This document shows positions 8,483-17,250 of a stretch of DNA of 64,000 nt, piece by piece. The notes below the pieces were generated by a model, which was not told the origin of the DNA, ran no database searches, and saw only the letters and a program-made list of their open reading frames with translations. This stretch comes from Celeribacter marinus (lineage in GTDB: Bacteria > Pseudomonadota > Alphaproteobacteria > Rhodobacterales > Rhodobacteraceae). The DNA is taken from NCBI RefSeq assembly GCF_001308265.1, contig NZ_CP012023.1, positions 1,006,932 to 1,070,931 of the forward strand. Direction: 5' to 3'. The position numbers and the translations under genes were made by a program. The first letter of the stretch is position 1; each line of letters starts with the position of its first letter.

Positions 8483-9255
8483 GGGGTGTGCTCCATGACA
8501 ATGAACCCGTGAGATTGGAACGTTGCGCGCGCCGTCTCCCCCATGAGTGCCCCGCGAAAGCTTTGCGTTGCCGCGCCGCCCTGTCCCGCAATCTCGGCCA
8601 TGGGATAGACGATTGGCGGATGAGTGATTTGCGGGAAATGCGCCACGACATGTACGCAGTCCGATGATTGCGCATCGGTGGCATAAACGATCCCGTAGGG
8701 TGCTTCGCCTGACGCCACGAGGGCCAATGCAGCACGTACATTATCACTTTGAGCGACTTGGCCTCTTACGCTGCCCCAAAGACCGAGACTCACCAAAGCG
8801 GCCTTGCCATACATGCCCGCAGGGACTGCATCGACCAAGGCCATAGCGAGATAGCCCTCACCCAACCGTGTGGCCAAGGCGGTCGGATCCGTCAGGCTCA
8901 CGGGCGCATCCGTATCGTGGGCAACCAAAACCAAGGTATTGCCAAGAAGGTCAACCCGCGAGCCCGCAACCAAAAGCCCGTCCGCCTCTAAAACATCCAT
9001 CCAGTCTGCATTCGCGGACACAAACAGATCGGCGGGCGCACCGTGTTGGATTTGACGCGCAAGAACAGATGATCCCGCATAAGAAATCGCCACATCCAAC
9101 CCCGTGCGCGCCTCATATTGGCGCGCCACATCGTCCAACGCTGTCTTTAGACTGGAGGCAGCAAATACAGTGACATCGGCCGCCGCCGCGCCGCGCCCAC
9201 CACACAAGGTGGAGGCGGCAATCAGCGAGATAAGGAACGTACGAAACAGCATCAT
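8479..9255 (-). CDS. modA: Molybdate-binding periplasmic protein
   Basis: Substrate-binding subunit of the molybdate importer. The homologous protein begins at MMLFRTFLISLIAAS (start 9255 or 9252), with a signal peptide ending near GAAAADV. The upstream extension of the frame is non-homologous. The mature start VTVFAASSLKTALDDVA is the ModA hallmark, with the oxyanion-binding serines in AASS and YAGSS. It is the first gene of a tightly overlapping modABC set. I found no ModE-type palindrome in the 258 bases upstream. Confidence 0.93.
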   Translation of the reverse strand: MMLFRTFLISLIAASTLCGGRGAAAADVTVFAASSLKTALDDVARQYEARTGLDVAISYAGSSVLARQIQHGAPADLFVSANADWMDVLEADGLLVAGSRVDLLGNTLVLVAHDTDAPVSLTDPTALATRLGEGYLAMALVDAVPAGMYGKAALVSLGLWGSVRGQVAQSDNVRAALALVASGEAPYGIVYATDAQSSDCVHVVAHFPQITHPPIVYPMAEIAGQGGAATQSFRGALMGETARATFQSHGFIVMEHTP

Positions 9256-9513
9256 AGGCTTTCGGATATTGGGCGGTGTGAACGTCTGCACATAATGGGC
9301 AGCCGCCACGAAAGCGCAAGGCATCAAGCGGATAAGCGCCCGAGCAAAGCGTTGAAATCCAAGACCGCCTCGCCGCGTCACGGGTGCCTGCAAGTGACGC
9401 AAGGTCATCCATCCTGTCCAAATTTTGCCCCGTTTCGGTCCCAAAAATGGTTAACAAACCGTCAATACCTACCCCAAGACAGATAGGGAGCGGGCAGACG
9501 CCCGAACACAAAT

Positions 9514-10218
9514 ATGTTTGTAGACGCTGACACATACGCGACAGGGGCACCCTCCAAAGGTGCGCGCAAAACGTTTGGCCCGACCTATGCGCACAAACCA
9601 TGGCGAATCTACGCAGGTGGCCTCAAACGCGTGTTCGACATCGCTTTTGCACTGGCGATATCTCCCATTGCTCTACCTTTGATCGCTGTTTTGTGGGCAC
9701 TTGTTCGCATCGAGGGCAAGCCCGCGATCTATGCCCATCTACGTGTGGGTAAGGATGGGCACCTCTTTCAGTGCTACAAACTGCGCACGATGAAATTGGA
9801 CGCAGATGCGATCTTGGCGCGGCTATGCGCCGAAGATCCAGAGATTGCCGCCGAATGGCACACCTACCAAAAGCTCGAAAACGATCCTCGTATCACTCAA
9901 ATGGGCCACTTTTTGCGCGCTACCAGCCTTGATGAATTGCCACAGCTTTGGAACGTCATCACGGGCGACATGAGCTTTGTCGGACCGCGCCCTTATACCC
10001 CAGACCAAGAAACCATGTACGAGAATGCGGGTGGTCGCGCTTACCGCGACATGCGTCCGGGCATCACGGGGATTTGGCAAGTCGAAGGACGTTCTGCCAC
10101 CACGTTTATCGATCGTGCCCGCTTTGACAACGACTACGGCGTGCGCCAGTCTCTCGCCCTCGACCTCTCGTTGATCGTGCGTACCGTGGGCGTTGTATTT
10201 GCTAAAACTGGCCGCTAG
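9514..10218 (+). CDS. Undecaprenyl-phosphate sugar-1-phosphate transferase (ExoY/WcaJ C-terminal type)
   Basis: Membrane enzyme that starts a polysaccharide repeat unit by moving a sugar-1-phosphate from a nucleotide sugar to undecaprenyl phosphate. It is 234 residues, the short form with one hydrophobic N-terminal segment (about 42-65) and the catalytic bacterial sugar transferase domain: [45 protein letters not shown] and [10 protein letters not shown]. The sugar cannot be deduced. It stands alone here, about 9 kb from the O-antigen-ligase and BY-kinase genes, but probably feeds the same export system. Confidence 0.88.
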   Translation: MFVDADTYATGAPSKGARKTFGPTYAHKPWRIYAGGLKRVFDIAFALAISPIALPLIAVLWALVRIEGKPAIYAHLRVGKDGHLFQCYKLRTMKLDADAILARLCAEDPEIAAEWHTYQKLENDPRITQMGHFLRATSLDELPQLWNVITGDMSFVGPRPYTPDQETMYENAGGRAYRDMRPGITGIWQVEGRSATTFIDRARFDNDYGVRQSLALDLSLIVRTVGVVFAKTGR

Positions 10219-10238
10219 GCCGCGCCGAATTCGACCAA

Positions 10239-10270
10239 AACGCCCCGCCTGTATCTACAGACGGGGCGTT
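10239..10270. terminator. Bidirectional terminator
   Basis: AACGCCCCG pairs with CGGGGCGTT, with a further inner CTGTA/TACAG stem and one C-A mismatch. It lies between two convergent genes. Confidence 0.85.
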
Positions 10271-10288
10271 CTATATTGTGGACTCGGG

Positions 10289-11116
10289 TCAGGTGATCCG
10301 CTTGATCGACGCCATAATTTCATCGCGCTCGAACACCGACTTCCAATCGTCGCGCATTAGGGCCGGAATTCCGAATTCAATCGCCTTATTACAGGCATCG
10401 GAAAACTGCCCCTGTTGTACGCCAAAAATCACAGCGCCTAAAATGTTCATGTGACCGAGCAAGAAATCCTTGGCGCATTCTTCGGAAACGCCTGTTTTCA
10501 CGACCTCGTCCATGGCTTGTTTCATGACCATCAACAAGGACGCACAAACGGTTTCTGACAAGCCCGGCTCAAGGTAGGCCATTTGCTCAACGGTCACGCG
10601 GTAGGTTTGGCGCACGGGCGCATAGATCGCCTTGGCAATACGATCACCAAGCTCATAGTGCGCGTCCGGTCCCTGCATCAACGCGTTCACCACGCCTTGC
10701 GGATGCGCCACACCGCCAAACCGGTCAAGACGGGCGGCCTCGGTCGCCTCGTTGTGGTAGATCATCGGATGGCACGGATGGGACACGAAATACGTGATGT
10801 CCTCGCGTTCGGGCAAATGTCCCGCATACGGGGCTGCGGCGTCCAAAATGACAACCATTGTACCCGTATCAAGTTTGTCGATGATCCCGCTGGCGACTTT
10901 GCCAATGAGCGTATCAGGCACCGCCATAACAACCACCTCCGCCCCCGACAGTGCGGCATCCATCTCAACACAATCGGCACCAACGGCCTCTTTTAGACGG
11001 GCACGCCCCGCCTCGCTGACCTCGACGTGACGGACGTTAAATTCGGTTTGTGCAAGATTGAGAGACAGGCGCACACCCATCTTTCCACCTGCACCCAACA
11101 GGGCAATCGTCGTCAT
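10289..11116 (-). CDS. apnO: Probable D-apionate oxidoisomerase (ApnO family)
   Basis: NAD-binding protein of 275 residues with an N-terminal Rossmann motif (ALLGAGGKMGVRL) and a 6-phosphogluconate-dehydrogenase-like C-terminal part. VSHPCHPMIY around residues 106-115 is typical of the group that oxidises and isomerises D-apionate to 3-oxo-isoapionate. The assignment rests mainly on context: it is divergent from a DUF1537 kinase and a RuBisCO-like protein, the same trio described for D-apionate catabolism. The ATG at 11116 is chosen because homology starts there and AGGAG lies 10 bases upstream; the frame extends further without homology. Other branched sugar acids remain possible substrates. 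Confidence 0.72.
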   Translation of the reverse strand: MTTIALLGAGGKMGVRLSLNLAQTEFNVRHVEVSEAGRARLKEAVGADCVEMDAALSGAEVVVMAVPDTLIGKVASGIIDKLDTGTMVVILDAAAPYAGHLPEREDITYFVSHPCHPMIYHNEATEAARLDRFGGVAHPQGVVNALMQGPDAHYELGDRIAKAIYAPVRQTYRVTVEQMAYLEPGLSETVCASLLMVMKQAMDEVVKTGVSEECAKDFLLGHMNILGAVIFGVQQGQFSDACNKAIEFGIPALMRDDWKSVFERDEIMASIKRIT

Positions 11117-11130
11117 CTTATGTATTCTCC

Positions 11131-11179
11131 TACCAGTGCCAGTCTTGGCTTGCTTAACTGGTATGATGAGATAATATCT
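11131..11179. promoter_or_regulatory. Operator candidates between apnO and oiaK
   Basis: TACCAGT (11131-11137) and ACTGGTA (11157-11163) are a perfect 7-base inverted pair with a nested GCCA/TGGC pair between them. AGATAATATCT (11169-11179) is a second small palindrome. A TTGACA on the minus strand just beyond could serve apnO. No regulator gene is adjacent. Confidence 0.4.
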
Positions 11180-11252
11180 TAAAAAGATTGTCAATCCGTC
11201 CCAACGCAAGATGTACGTGCGAGTACACACGCACCCCAAAGGAGCCTGCCCC

Positions 11253-12614
11253 ATGACACCACCCCATGCCCCATTGATAACGTGGTTCGGGGATGATTTC
11301 ACAGGATCGGCGGCTGTCATGGAGGTGCTCGCGTTCGCAGGCATTGATGCCGTGTTGTTTTCGGACACCCCAAGCCCCGCTCTGATGGCGCGGTTTCGGT
11401 CGGCGCGCGCAATCGGGATTGCCTCCACCGCGCGCACGCATGGGCCGGACTGGATGGACGCCAATCTACCCGCGCCATTGGGCTATTTGAACGCACTCGG
11501 CGCACCGATTTTGCATTACAAAATCTGTTCGACCTTTGACAGCGCACCCGCCTCGGGCAACATTGGAAGAGCGATCGAGATCGGCCTCGGCATCACACAG
11601 ACAAAGGCCGCGCCATTGCTCACGGCGGCGCCGCAAATGCGCAGATATCAGGCCTTTGGAACCCTGTTCGCGGGTAGTTTCGACGGCGTACACCGCCTTG
11701 ATCGACATCCCGTCATGGCGCACCATCCCGTCACACCAATGGCCGAAGCAGATCTTTTGGCACATCTCGCGCATCAAACCACGTTGCCCTGCGCACTCCT
11801 CAATTTGGAAGCGATGTGGACCGATCCAGAGCCTGCACTCACACAGGCCTTGCAGGCTGGCGCACGCATTCTTTCGCTCGACAGTATCGATGCCAACACC
11901 GAAGCGGCGGCAGGTAAACTCATCTGGGACAACCGCGCGGCCCTCGGATTTGTTGCCGGCTCGCAAGGCGTCGAATACGCGCTTGTACGTCACTGGCAAA
12001 ACATCGGCCTTATTGCACCCGCCCCCTCCCCTAAATCCGCTGGAGCCGTTGCGCAAATCGCCGCCGTCTCTGGCTCGGTCTCGCCCTCCACGGCGCGCCA
12101 AATCGCATGGGCCAAAGCCAACGGGTTCGAGATTATCCGCTTTGACGCCGCACGCGCCCTTCACAGCGACACAGAACAATCAGACGAGATAGCGACCGCG
12201 ATCAAATTGGGTGTTGCAGCCGCCCGCGCGGGACAAAGCCCACTGATTTGTTCGGCCACCGGACCAAATGATCCGGCCGTAACGGCCTTTGGTGCAGCCC
12301 TCGCGCGCGCCAACATCACACCCGATCTCGCAAATGAAACAATCGGCACCTCACTTGGTACCATCCTTGACGGTATCCTCACACAAACAGATATTCGCCG
12401 CGCGGTCATCTCGGGGGGCGACACTTCCGGCCACGGAATGCGCGCACTCAAGCTGGACGCGCTCAAAGCGCTCGCGCCCACAATTGCGGGGGCTGCCCTT
12501 TGCGTAGGGTACGGCGACAGCCCACATGACGGGTTGGAAATCGCCCTCAAAGGCGGTCAAATGGGGTCCGAAGATTTCTTTGGCTGGATTCGCGACGGCG
12601 GTGGCCCCCGCTAA
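11253..12614 (+). CDS. oiaK: Probable 3-oxo-isoapionate kinase, DUF1537 family
   Basis: Four-carbon acid sugar kinase family member, 453 residues. The N-terminal GDDFTGSAAVME and the C-terminal ISGGDTSGHGM are the ATP/substrate motifs of the family, and CVGYGDSPHDGLEIALKGGQMG is the typical end. In the D-apionate pathway this kinase phosphorylates 3-oxo-isoapionate at O4. The choice of substrate here is inferred from the adjacent RuBisCO-like and ApnO-like genes; DUF1537 kinases of other pathways act on threonate or erythronate derivatives. AAAGGAG lies 8 bases before the ATG at 11253, so an in-frame upstream ATG is rejected. It reads into the RuBisCO-like gene on the same strand. Confidence 0.75.
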   Translation: MTPPHAPLITWFGDDFTGSAAVMEVLAFAGIDAVLFSDTPSPALMARFRSARAIGIASTARTHGPDWMDANLPAPLGYLNALGAPILHYKICSTFDSAPASGNIGRAIEIGLGITQTKAAPLLTAAPQMRRYQAFGTLFAGSFDGVHRLDRHPVMAHHPVTPMAEADLLAHLAHQTTLPCALLNLEAMWTDPEPALTQALQAGARILSLDSIDANTEAAAGKLIWDNRAALGFVAGSQGVEYALVRHWQNIGLIAPAPSPKSAGAVAQIAAVSGSVSPSTARQIAWAKANGFEIIRFDAARALHSDTEQSDEIATAIKLGVAAARAGQSPLICSATGPNDPAVTAFGAALARANITPDLANETIGTSLGTILDGILTQTDIRRAVISGGDTSGHGMRALKLDALKALAPTIAGAALCVGYGDSPHDGLEIALKGGQMGSEDFFGWIRDGGGPR

Positions 12615-12624
12615 GTCCACACGC

Positions 12625-13911
12625 ATGACACCAAAACTGAAAGACACATATATGTCCGCACGTCAGATCAATGTCACCTACCGGCTCGAGACATCGGGTG
12701 ACATCGCTGCGCTCGCCGCGAAAATCGCATCGGATCAATCGACCGGAACCTTCACCGAATTACCAAATGAAACGGCAGATGTCAGAGCGCGGTGCGCCGC
12801 GCGGGTCGCCTCCATCACGCCCCTGCCCCATAGCGACACCCCCGCGATACCGGACCCGAACGGTCATGGCCCATATCACCGCGCGGACGTCGTGATCTCC
12901 TATCCGATGGACGCCGTTGGCACCGACATCGCAGCCCTTGTGACGATCACAATCGGTGGGGTCTATGCCGTCAAAGGGCTTTCGGGCGTGCGCGTGATGG
13001 ACATCGACCTGCCGCCTGAATGGTCCTGTCACCCCGGCCCACAGTTCGGCATGCAAGGTTCGCGTGACTTGATGGGGGTCACAGACGGCCCGATGATCGC
13101 GTCCATTATAAAGCCCTCGCTCGGGTTGCTGCCCGATGCCACCGCCGAGGTGGTGGCGCAGTTGTGCGCGGCGGGCGTCGACTTCATCAAGGACGACGAA
13201 AAACTGATGAGCCCTGCGTATTCGCCTCTTGAGGCGCGCGTCAAAGCGATCATGCCCGTGATCCGTGCCCACGAGGACAAAACGGGCAAACGCGTTATGT
13301 ACGCGTTTGGCATTTCCGCCGCCGATCCCGACACCATGATGCGCAACCACGACATTGTGCGCGCACATGGCGGCACAGCAGCGGTGGTGAATATAAATTC
13401 CATCGGCTACGGCGGCATGAGTTTTTTGCGCAAACGCTCCGAGTTATGCCTACATGCACATCGCAATGGATGGGACATCCTGACCCGTCACCCACGCCTC
13501 GGAATGGAATTTCGCGCCTATCAAAAACTCTGGCGACTTTTGGGCGTTGACCAATTCCAGATCAACGGCATTCGCGCCAAATATTGGGAACCCGACGACA
13601 GCTTTGTCCAATCGTTCAAAGATGTGACCACGCCCATTTTTTCGCCCAAAGATTGCCCGCTGCCCGTAGTGTGTTCGGGCCAATGGGGCGGCCAAGCGGT
13701 GGACACCTTCAAACGTACGGGTGGGTCACTTGACCTGATGTATCTGGCAGGCGGCGGAGTTCATGGCCACCCGATGGGCATGGCCGCAGGCGTGCGCGCA
13801 ATCCGTCAGGCATGGGACGCGGCCAGCACAGGACAGACGCTAATCGACTATGCCAAAGATCACCCTGAACTTGCCGCGGCATTGCGCAAATGGGGCGACA
13901 CTTCCCAATAG
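12625..13911 (+). CDS. oiaX: RuBisCO-like protein, probable 3-oxo-isoapionate-4-phosphate decarboxylase
   Basis: RuBisCO large-subunit superfamily, about 428 residues. The active-site lysine region is IIKPSLGL (K163, equivalent to RuBisCO K175) and the carbamylation and metal site is FIKDDE (K189, D191, E192). The residue that follows the second conserved lysine position differs from true RuBisCO (KPSLGL), and LAGGGVHGHPMG replaces the SGG phosphate loop, so it should not fix CO2. In the known pathway it decarboxylates 3-oxo-isoapionate 4-phosphate to L-erythrulose 1-phosphate. The start may instead be ATG 12652. The stop abuts the convergent gene without a gap. Confidence 0.75.
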   Translation: MTPKLKDTYMSARQINVTYRLETSGDIAALAAKIASDQSTGTFTELPNETADVRARCAARVASITPLPHSDTPAIPDPNGHGPYHRADVVISYPMDAVGTDIAALVTITIGGVYAVKGLSGVRVMDIDLPPEWSCHPGPQFGMQGSRDLMGVTDGPMIASIIKPSLGLLPDATAEVVAQLCAAGVDFIKDDEKLMSPAYSPLEARVKAIMPVIRAHEDKTGKRVMYAFGISAADPDTMMRNHDIVRAHGGTAAVVNINSIGYGGMSFLRKRSELCLHAHRNGWDILTRHPRLGMEFRAYQKLWRLLGVDQFQINGIRAKYWEPDDSFVQSFKDVTTPIFSPKDCPLPVVCSGQWGGQAVDTFKRTGGSLDLMYLAGGGVHGHPMGMAAGVRAIRQAWDAASTGQTLIDYAKDHPELAAALRKWGDTSQ

Positions 13912-14961
13912 TCACATCATGCGGGCACGCTCGCGCTCGACCATTCCGAACAAATCACGCGGATCATCCGGATCGGCAATCATGTCCAACTCGGCAAAGC
14001 GGGTCGACCCTTTGAGAGCATCGCGCAGCCACCTCAGAGCCGAAAAATCTTCAATTGCGAACCCGACACCGTCAAACAATGTGATGGCGCGATCATCTTC
14101 GCGTCCTTGCACATCTCCCGTGATGACTTGCCACAACTCTTTGACAGGGTGGTCTGCATCCAGTTGTTGAATGTCGCCTTCGACGCGGGTTTGCTCGGGG
14201 TATTCCACAAAAATGTCGGACCGCAGCAAGATATCGCGGTGGATTTCGGTCTTTCCCGGACAGTCGCCGCCGATGCCGTTGATGTGCAATCCGGCGCCCA
14301 CCATATTGTCGGTCAGGATCGTGGCATACTGCTTGTCGGCCGTACACGTTGTGACGACATCCGCGCCCTGAATGGCCTCTTCGGGTGAGGTGCACACCAC
14401 AACCGCAAGACCTGATCCCGCTAGGTTTGCGGCACATTTTTGCGTGGCGGTGCTGTCGATGTCATATAAACGCACGGTATCAATCCCGCAGATCCGTTTG
14501 AGGCCGAGCGCCTGAAACTCCGACTGTGCGCCATTGCCGATCAGCGCCAAGGTCCGCGACCCTTTGCGCGCAAGGTATTTCGTTGCAACGCCCGATGTCG
14601 CAGCTGTGCGCAAGGCCGTCAAAATCGTCATCTCTGACAAAAGGACCGGATAGCCAGTGTCCACAGAGGCCAAAAGGCCAAAGGCCGTGACGGTTTGTAA
14701 CCCGTCTTTCATGTTTTTGGGGTGACCATTGACGTATTTGAACCCGTAATCAACACCGTCAGACGTAGGCATCAACTCAATCACGCCCTCATGGCTATGC
14801 GAAGCAATGCGCGGGGTTTTGTCAAATTCGGGCCACCGTCTAAAGTCATCTTCGATGCAGTCGGCGATCTGCGCGATACAGGTCTCTATGCCAATATCGA
14901 GGACCAAGCGCATCATATTTTCGACACTCACGAAAGGCACGACATTCAATTTTTTTTGCAT
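13912..14961 (-). CDS. Ornithine cyclodeaminase family protein
   Basis: Predicted to convert L-ornithine to L-proline and ammonia with bound NAD. It has 349 residues of the Ocd/mu-crystallin family. The substrate-side motif is GFKYVNGHPKN and the Rossmann motif is LALIGNGAQSEFQALGL (around residue 140). INGIGGDCPGKTEI contains the conserved aspartate region, and the length equals that of true Ocd. It lies 23 bases downstream of an arginase gene on the same strand, which supplies ornithine and strongly supports the ornithine assignment over other family activities. Confidence 0.88.
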   Translation of the reverse strand: MQKKLNVVPFVSVENMMRLVLDIGIETCIAQIADCIEDDFRRWPEFDKTPRIASHSHEGVIELMPTSDGVDYGFKYVNGHPKNMKDGLQTVTAFGLLASVDTGYPVLLSEMTILTALRTAATSGVATKYLARKGSRTLALIGNGAQSEFQALGLKRICGIDTVRLYDIDSTATQKCAANLAGSGLAVVVCTSPEEAIQGADVVTTCTADKQYATILTDNMVGAGLHINGIGGDCPGKTEIHRDILLRSDIFVEYPEQTRVEGDIQQLDADHPVKELWQVITGDVQGREDDRAITLFDGVGFAIEDFSALRWLRDALKGSTRFAELDMIADPDDPRDLFGMVERERARMM

Positions 14962-14984
14962 GATTTATCTCTATTTTCGGAGTG

Positions 14985-15938
14985 TTATTGCGCGCTACGC
15001 GTCATGCGGTCTAAAACGCGCCGCCCGAATAGGCTCGCGGTCAAGTTGACCAACAGTTTCGCCGTCCGCCCGCGCTCGTCCAGAAAAGGATTGAGTTCGA
15101 CCAAATCCAATGAGTGGACCAAACCCGCCTCTTCGACCATTTCCATAATCAGATGTGCCTCGCGAAAGGTCGCTCCACCTGGCACAGTCGTGCCAACAGC
15201 AGGGGCAATTGCAGGGTCCAAAAAGTCCACATCAAGACTGATGTGCAACCACCCGTTGGCCGCTTTAACTTTCGCCAAAAATTCGCGCAATGGCGCCACA
15301 ATCCCGAACTCGTCAATGGCGCGCATATCATGCAGTTCGATCCCTGCCGCCTGAATGGCCTTGGCCTCGTGACCGTCGACGGAGCGTAGGCCCATCATGC
15401 AAATATTCTCTGGCGCCACGGGGTGGCTGACATCGGGAAAATACGGCGAAAACCCCGCTTGTCCGGTATAATAGGCCACGGGCGTTCCGTGCAGGTTGCC
15501 GCTCTCGGTGGTGTCGAGCAAATGGAAATCAGGGTGCGCATCGAGCCACAAAACAAACATTGGACGGCCTTGCTCTGCGGCCGCGCGCGCAACGCCCGTC
15601 ACCGTACCCGCCGCCATGCAATGATCTCCACCAAGGAAGATGGGCGTACCGTCGCGGGCCCCATGATAGGCCGCGTCACAAAGCGCCTCGGTCCAAGCCA
15701 CAACCTCATCCATGTGATGGATCGCCGCATTTGGATGCACTGGGCGCGCGCGCACGTCAGGCTGCACGTCACCGCGGTCCTCAACCGTACAATCCAATTT
15801 GGTCAGCTCTTCGGCCAAACCCGCCGTCCGAAGCGCCTCAGGCCCCATACGACATCCGCGTTGGCTAGCACCCTCCTGAACGGGGGCTCCGATAAGTATA
15901 CAATGTGTCACGTGCGTTTTCCTCACAGTCAGGCGCAT
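14985..15938 (-). CDS. Arginase
   Basis: Hydrolyses L-arginine to L-ornithine and urea with two Mn ions. It has 317 residues of the ureohydrolase fold. All metal motifs are present: GGDHCMAAG, WLDAHPDFHL and SLDVDFLDP. NLHGTP follows the second motif, as in arginases. AAGGA lies 6 bases before the ATG at 15938. It is the first gene of the arginase-cyclodeaminase unit and divergent from an Lrp-type regulator, a layout that fits arginine- or ornithine-induced catabolism to proline. Agmatinase or formimidoylglutamase is less likely, given the neighbour. Confidence 0.9.
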   Translation of the reverse strand: MRLTVRKTHVTHCILIGAPVQEGASQRGCRMGPEALRTAGLAEELTKLDCTVEDRGDVQPDVRARPVHPNAAIHHMDEVVAWTEALCDAAYHGARDGTPIFLGGDHCMAAGTVTGVARAAAEQGRPMFVLWLDAHPDFHLLDTTESGNLHGTPVAYYTGQAGFSPYFPDVSHPVAPENICMMGLRSVDGHEAKAIQAAGIELHDMRAIDEFGIVAPLREFLAKVKAANGWLHISLDVDFLDPAIAPAVGTTVPGGATFREAHLIMEMVEEAGLVHSLDLVELNPFLDERGRTAKLLVNLTASLFGRRVLDRMTRSAQ

Positions 15939-15949
15939 ATTTTCCTTGC

Positions 15950-15986
15950 AATAAGTGGCAGTAATAAGTGCAATAAGTGATCACTT
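15950..15986. promoter_or_regulatory. Repeat array and palindrome, likely Lrp-family operator
   Basis: AATAAGTG occurs three times (15950-15957, 15963-15970, 15972-15979). The last copy runs into the perfect 12-base palindrome AAGTGATCACTT (15975-15986). It sits between the divergent arginase and regulator genes. Confidence 0.6.
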
Positions 15987-16027
15987 TGCAAATTCATTCA
16001 CCCGTTGTGAAAGATAAAGATATCAAA

Positions 16028-16471
16028 ATGGACGACTTGGACCGTACGCTTATCGCTCATCTGCGCCGCAATAGCCGCGAGCCTATCGCGAATCTTGCGG
16101 CGGCTCTCGAGGTGTCGCGCGCCACAGTCCGCACCCGTTTGGATCGGTTGATCAGCACGGGTGCGATCACGGGATTTACCGTGCGAGTACGCGAGGATGA
16201 CCTGACAAGTCCGGTGCGTGGTATCACCTTGATCAAAATCGCTGGGCACCGCACGGCGCGCATCATTGCGCAGCTTCAAAAAATCACCGGCATTCAGGGT
16301 ATTCACTCAACCAATGGGAAGTGGGATTTGATCGTAGAATTGGCGAGCGAGAACCTATCAAATTTCGATGCTGCACTTGGCGCAATGCGCGAAATTGACG
16401 GCATTTCGGAATCCGAGACAAATCTACTTTTGGGGACACATCACCACGGTAAAGTCGGGCGTCAAACCTGA
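16028..16471 (+). CDS. Lrp/AsnC-family transcriptional regulator
   Basis: A 147-residue regulator with an N-terminal helix-turn-helix (LDRTLIAHLRRNSREPIANLAAALEVSRATVRTRL in outline, residues 3-37) and a C-terminal RAM ligand-binding domain (VRGITLIKIAGHRTARI onward, with GKWDLIVEL). It is divergent from arginase/cyclodeaminase, so it probably controls that unit in response to arginine or ornithine and itself by feedback. The ATG at 16028 gives the usual Lrp length. A GTG at 15977 lies inside the operator palindrome and is rejected. Confidence 0.88.
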   Translation: MDDLDRTLIAHLRRNSREPIANLAAALEVSRATVRTRLDRLISTGAITGFTVRVREDDLTSPVRGITLIKIAGHRTARIIAQLQKITGIQGIHSTNGKWDLIVELASENLSNFDAALGAMREIDGISESETNLLLGTHHHGKVGRQT

Positions 16472-16713
16472 CTGGTCTGCGCTCCGCCCGAAAAACCGAC
16501 TTTCATCCACGCAGAACAAGACCCCAAAGATAGGCGCCCGCACACCGCCGTATTGAGCGCTTTTTCGATAAAACCCTAGACAATCTTAACGAGTTTCACC
16601 CGAATTGTTCGCCCCCACCCATCCGCCATTAATCTCTTTAGTTTTTACTCGCACTTAGGCGCAATTGACGCGTCCCGCTGATCGTATACCAGCGAAGTAG
16701 TGGGGTAGTTGCG

Positions 16714-17226
16714 ATGCAAGCGGATCAGGTTATCAAACAGAACAGCCAAAGCAGACGGGCCAGCGCGCGCTATTTTGGCTATATGATCATACTGTTCATG
16801 GCCTTCATTGTCGCGTTTTTACCACTCGGCGCGCACGCAACACAGACACGCGCTGTGCTGATCATTCGCAATGATCCGGGCGGGCCGCTTGAAACGCGGA
16901 TCAAAGAAATCAAAAACCTGCGCGCGACCCATACACAGGTCAGGATCACACATGGCTATTGCAACTCGGCGTGCACATTATACCTCGGGCTACGCAATAC
17001 ATGCGTCTCGCGCGATGTCTCGTTCGGCTTTCACGGCCCGATGAGCCAGTTTTACGGACTGGCCTTGCCCCCTGACGCATTTGAGTACTGGTCGGGCGTC
17101 ATGGCCGCACACTACCCTGCGTCCATTCGGGCGTGGTATCTGTCAGATGCACGCTACACGACAGTTGGTCTGCGCCAACTCTCCGGACGTGAATTGATCA
17201 AGCGTGGCGTGCGCGAATGCCATTGA
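16714..17226 (+). CDS. Secreted ClpP/crotonase-fold-like protein of unknown function
   Basis: A 170-residue protein with one N-terminal hydrophobic segment (about 22-42, a signal peptide or anchor ending near AHA-TQ). The segment THGYCNSACTLYLG (S85) followed by VSFGFHGP (H107) is typical of small periplasmic proteins that share the ClpP/SDH-type fold. S85 and H107 would be the candidate catalytic residues, but activity is unproven. Two cysteines, C83 and C87, and C97 could form disulfides. It stands alone, with an upstream gap of 242 bases in which I see no clear promoter. No functional link to its neighbours is evident. Confidence 0.65.
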   Translation: MQADQVIKQNSQSRRASARYFGYMIILFMAFIVAFLPLGAHATQTRAVLIIRNDPGGPLETRIKEIKNLRATHTQVRITHGYCNSACTLYLGLRNTCVSRDVSFGFHGPMSQFYGLALPPDAFEYWSGVMAAHYPASIRAWYLSDARYTTVGLRQLSGRELIKRGVRECH

Positions 17227-17250
17227 GCCGCGCGCAACACACGAAACCTC

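Noticed and set aside
9451..9465. TTAA-N7-TCAA, near-match to a CtrA site upstream of the sugar transferase
   Set aside because: One mismatch in an 8-base degenerate site is frequent by chance; a similar match at 17732 has no clear meaning either.
12625..13911. True RuBisCO large subunit
   Set aside because: Too short (about 428 residues), with altered phosphate-loop residues, no small subunit and no phosphoribulokinase nearby.
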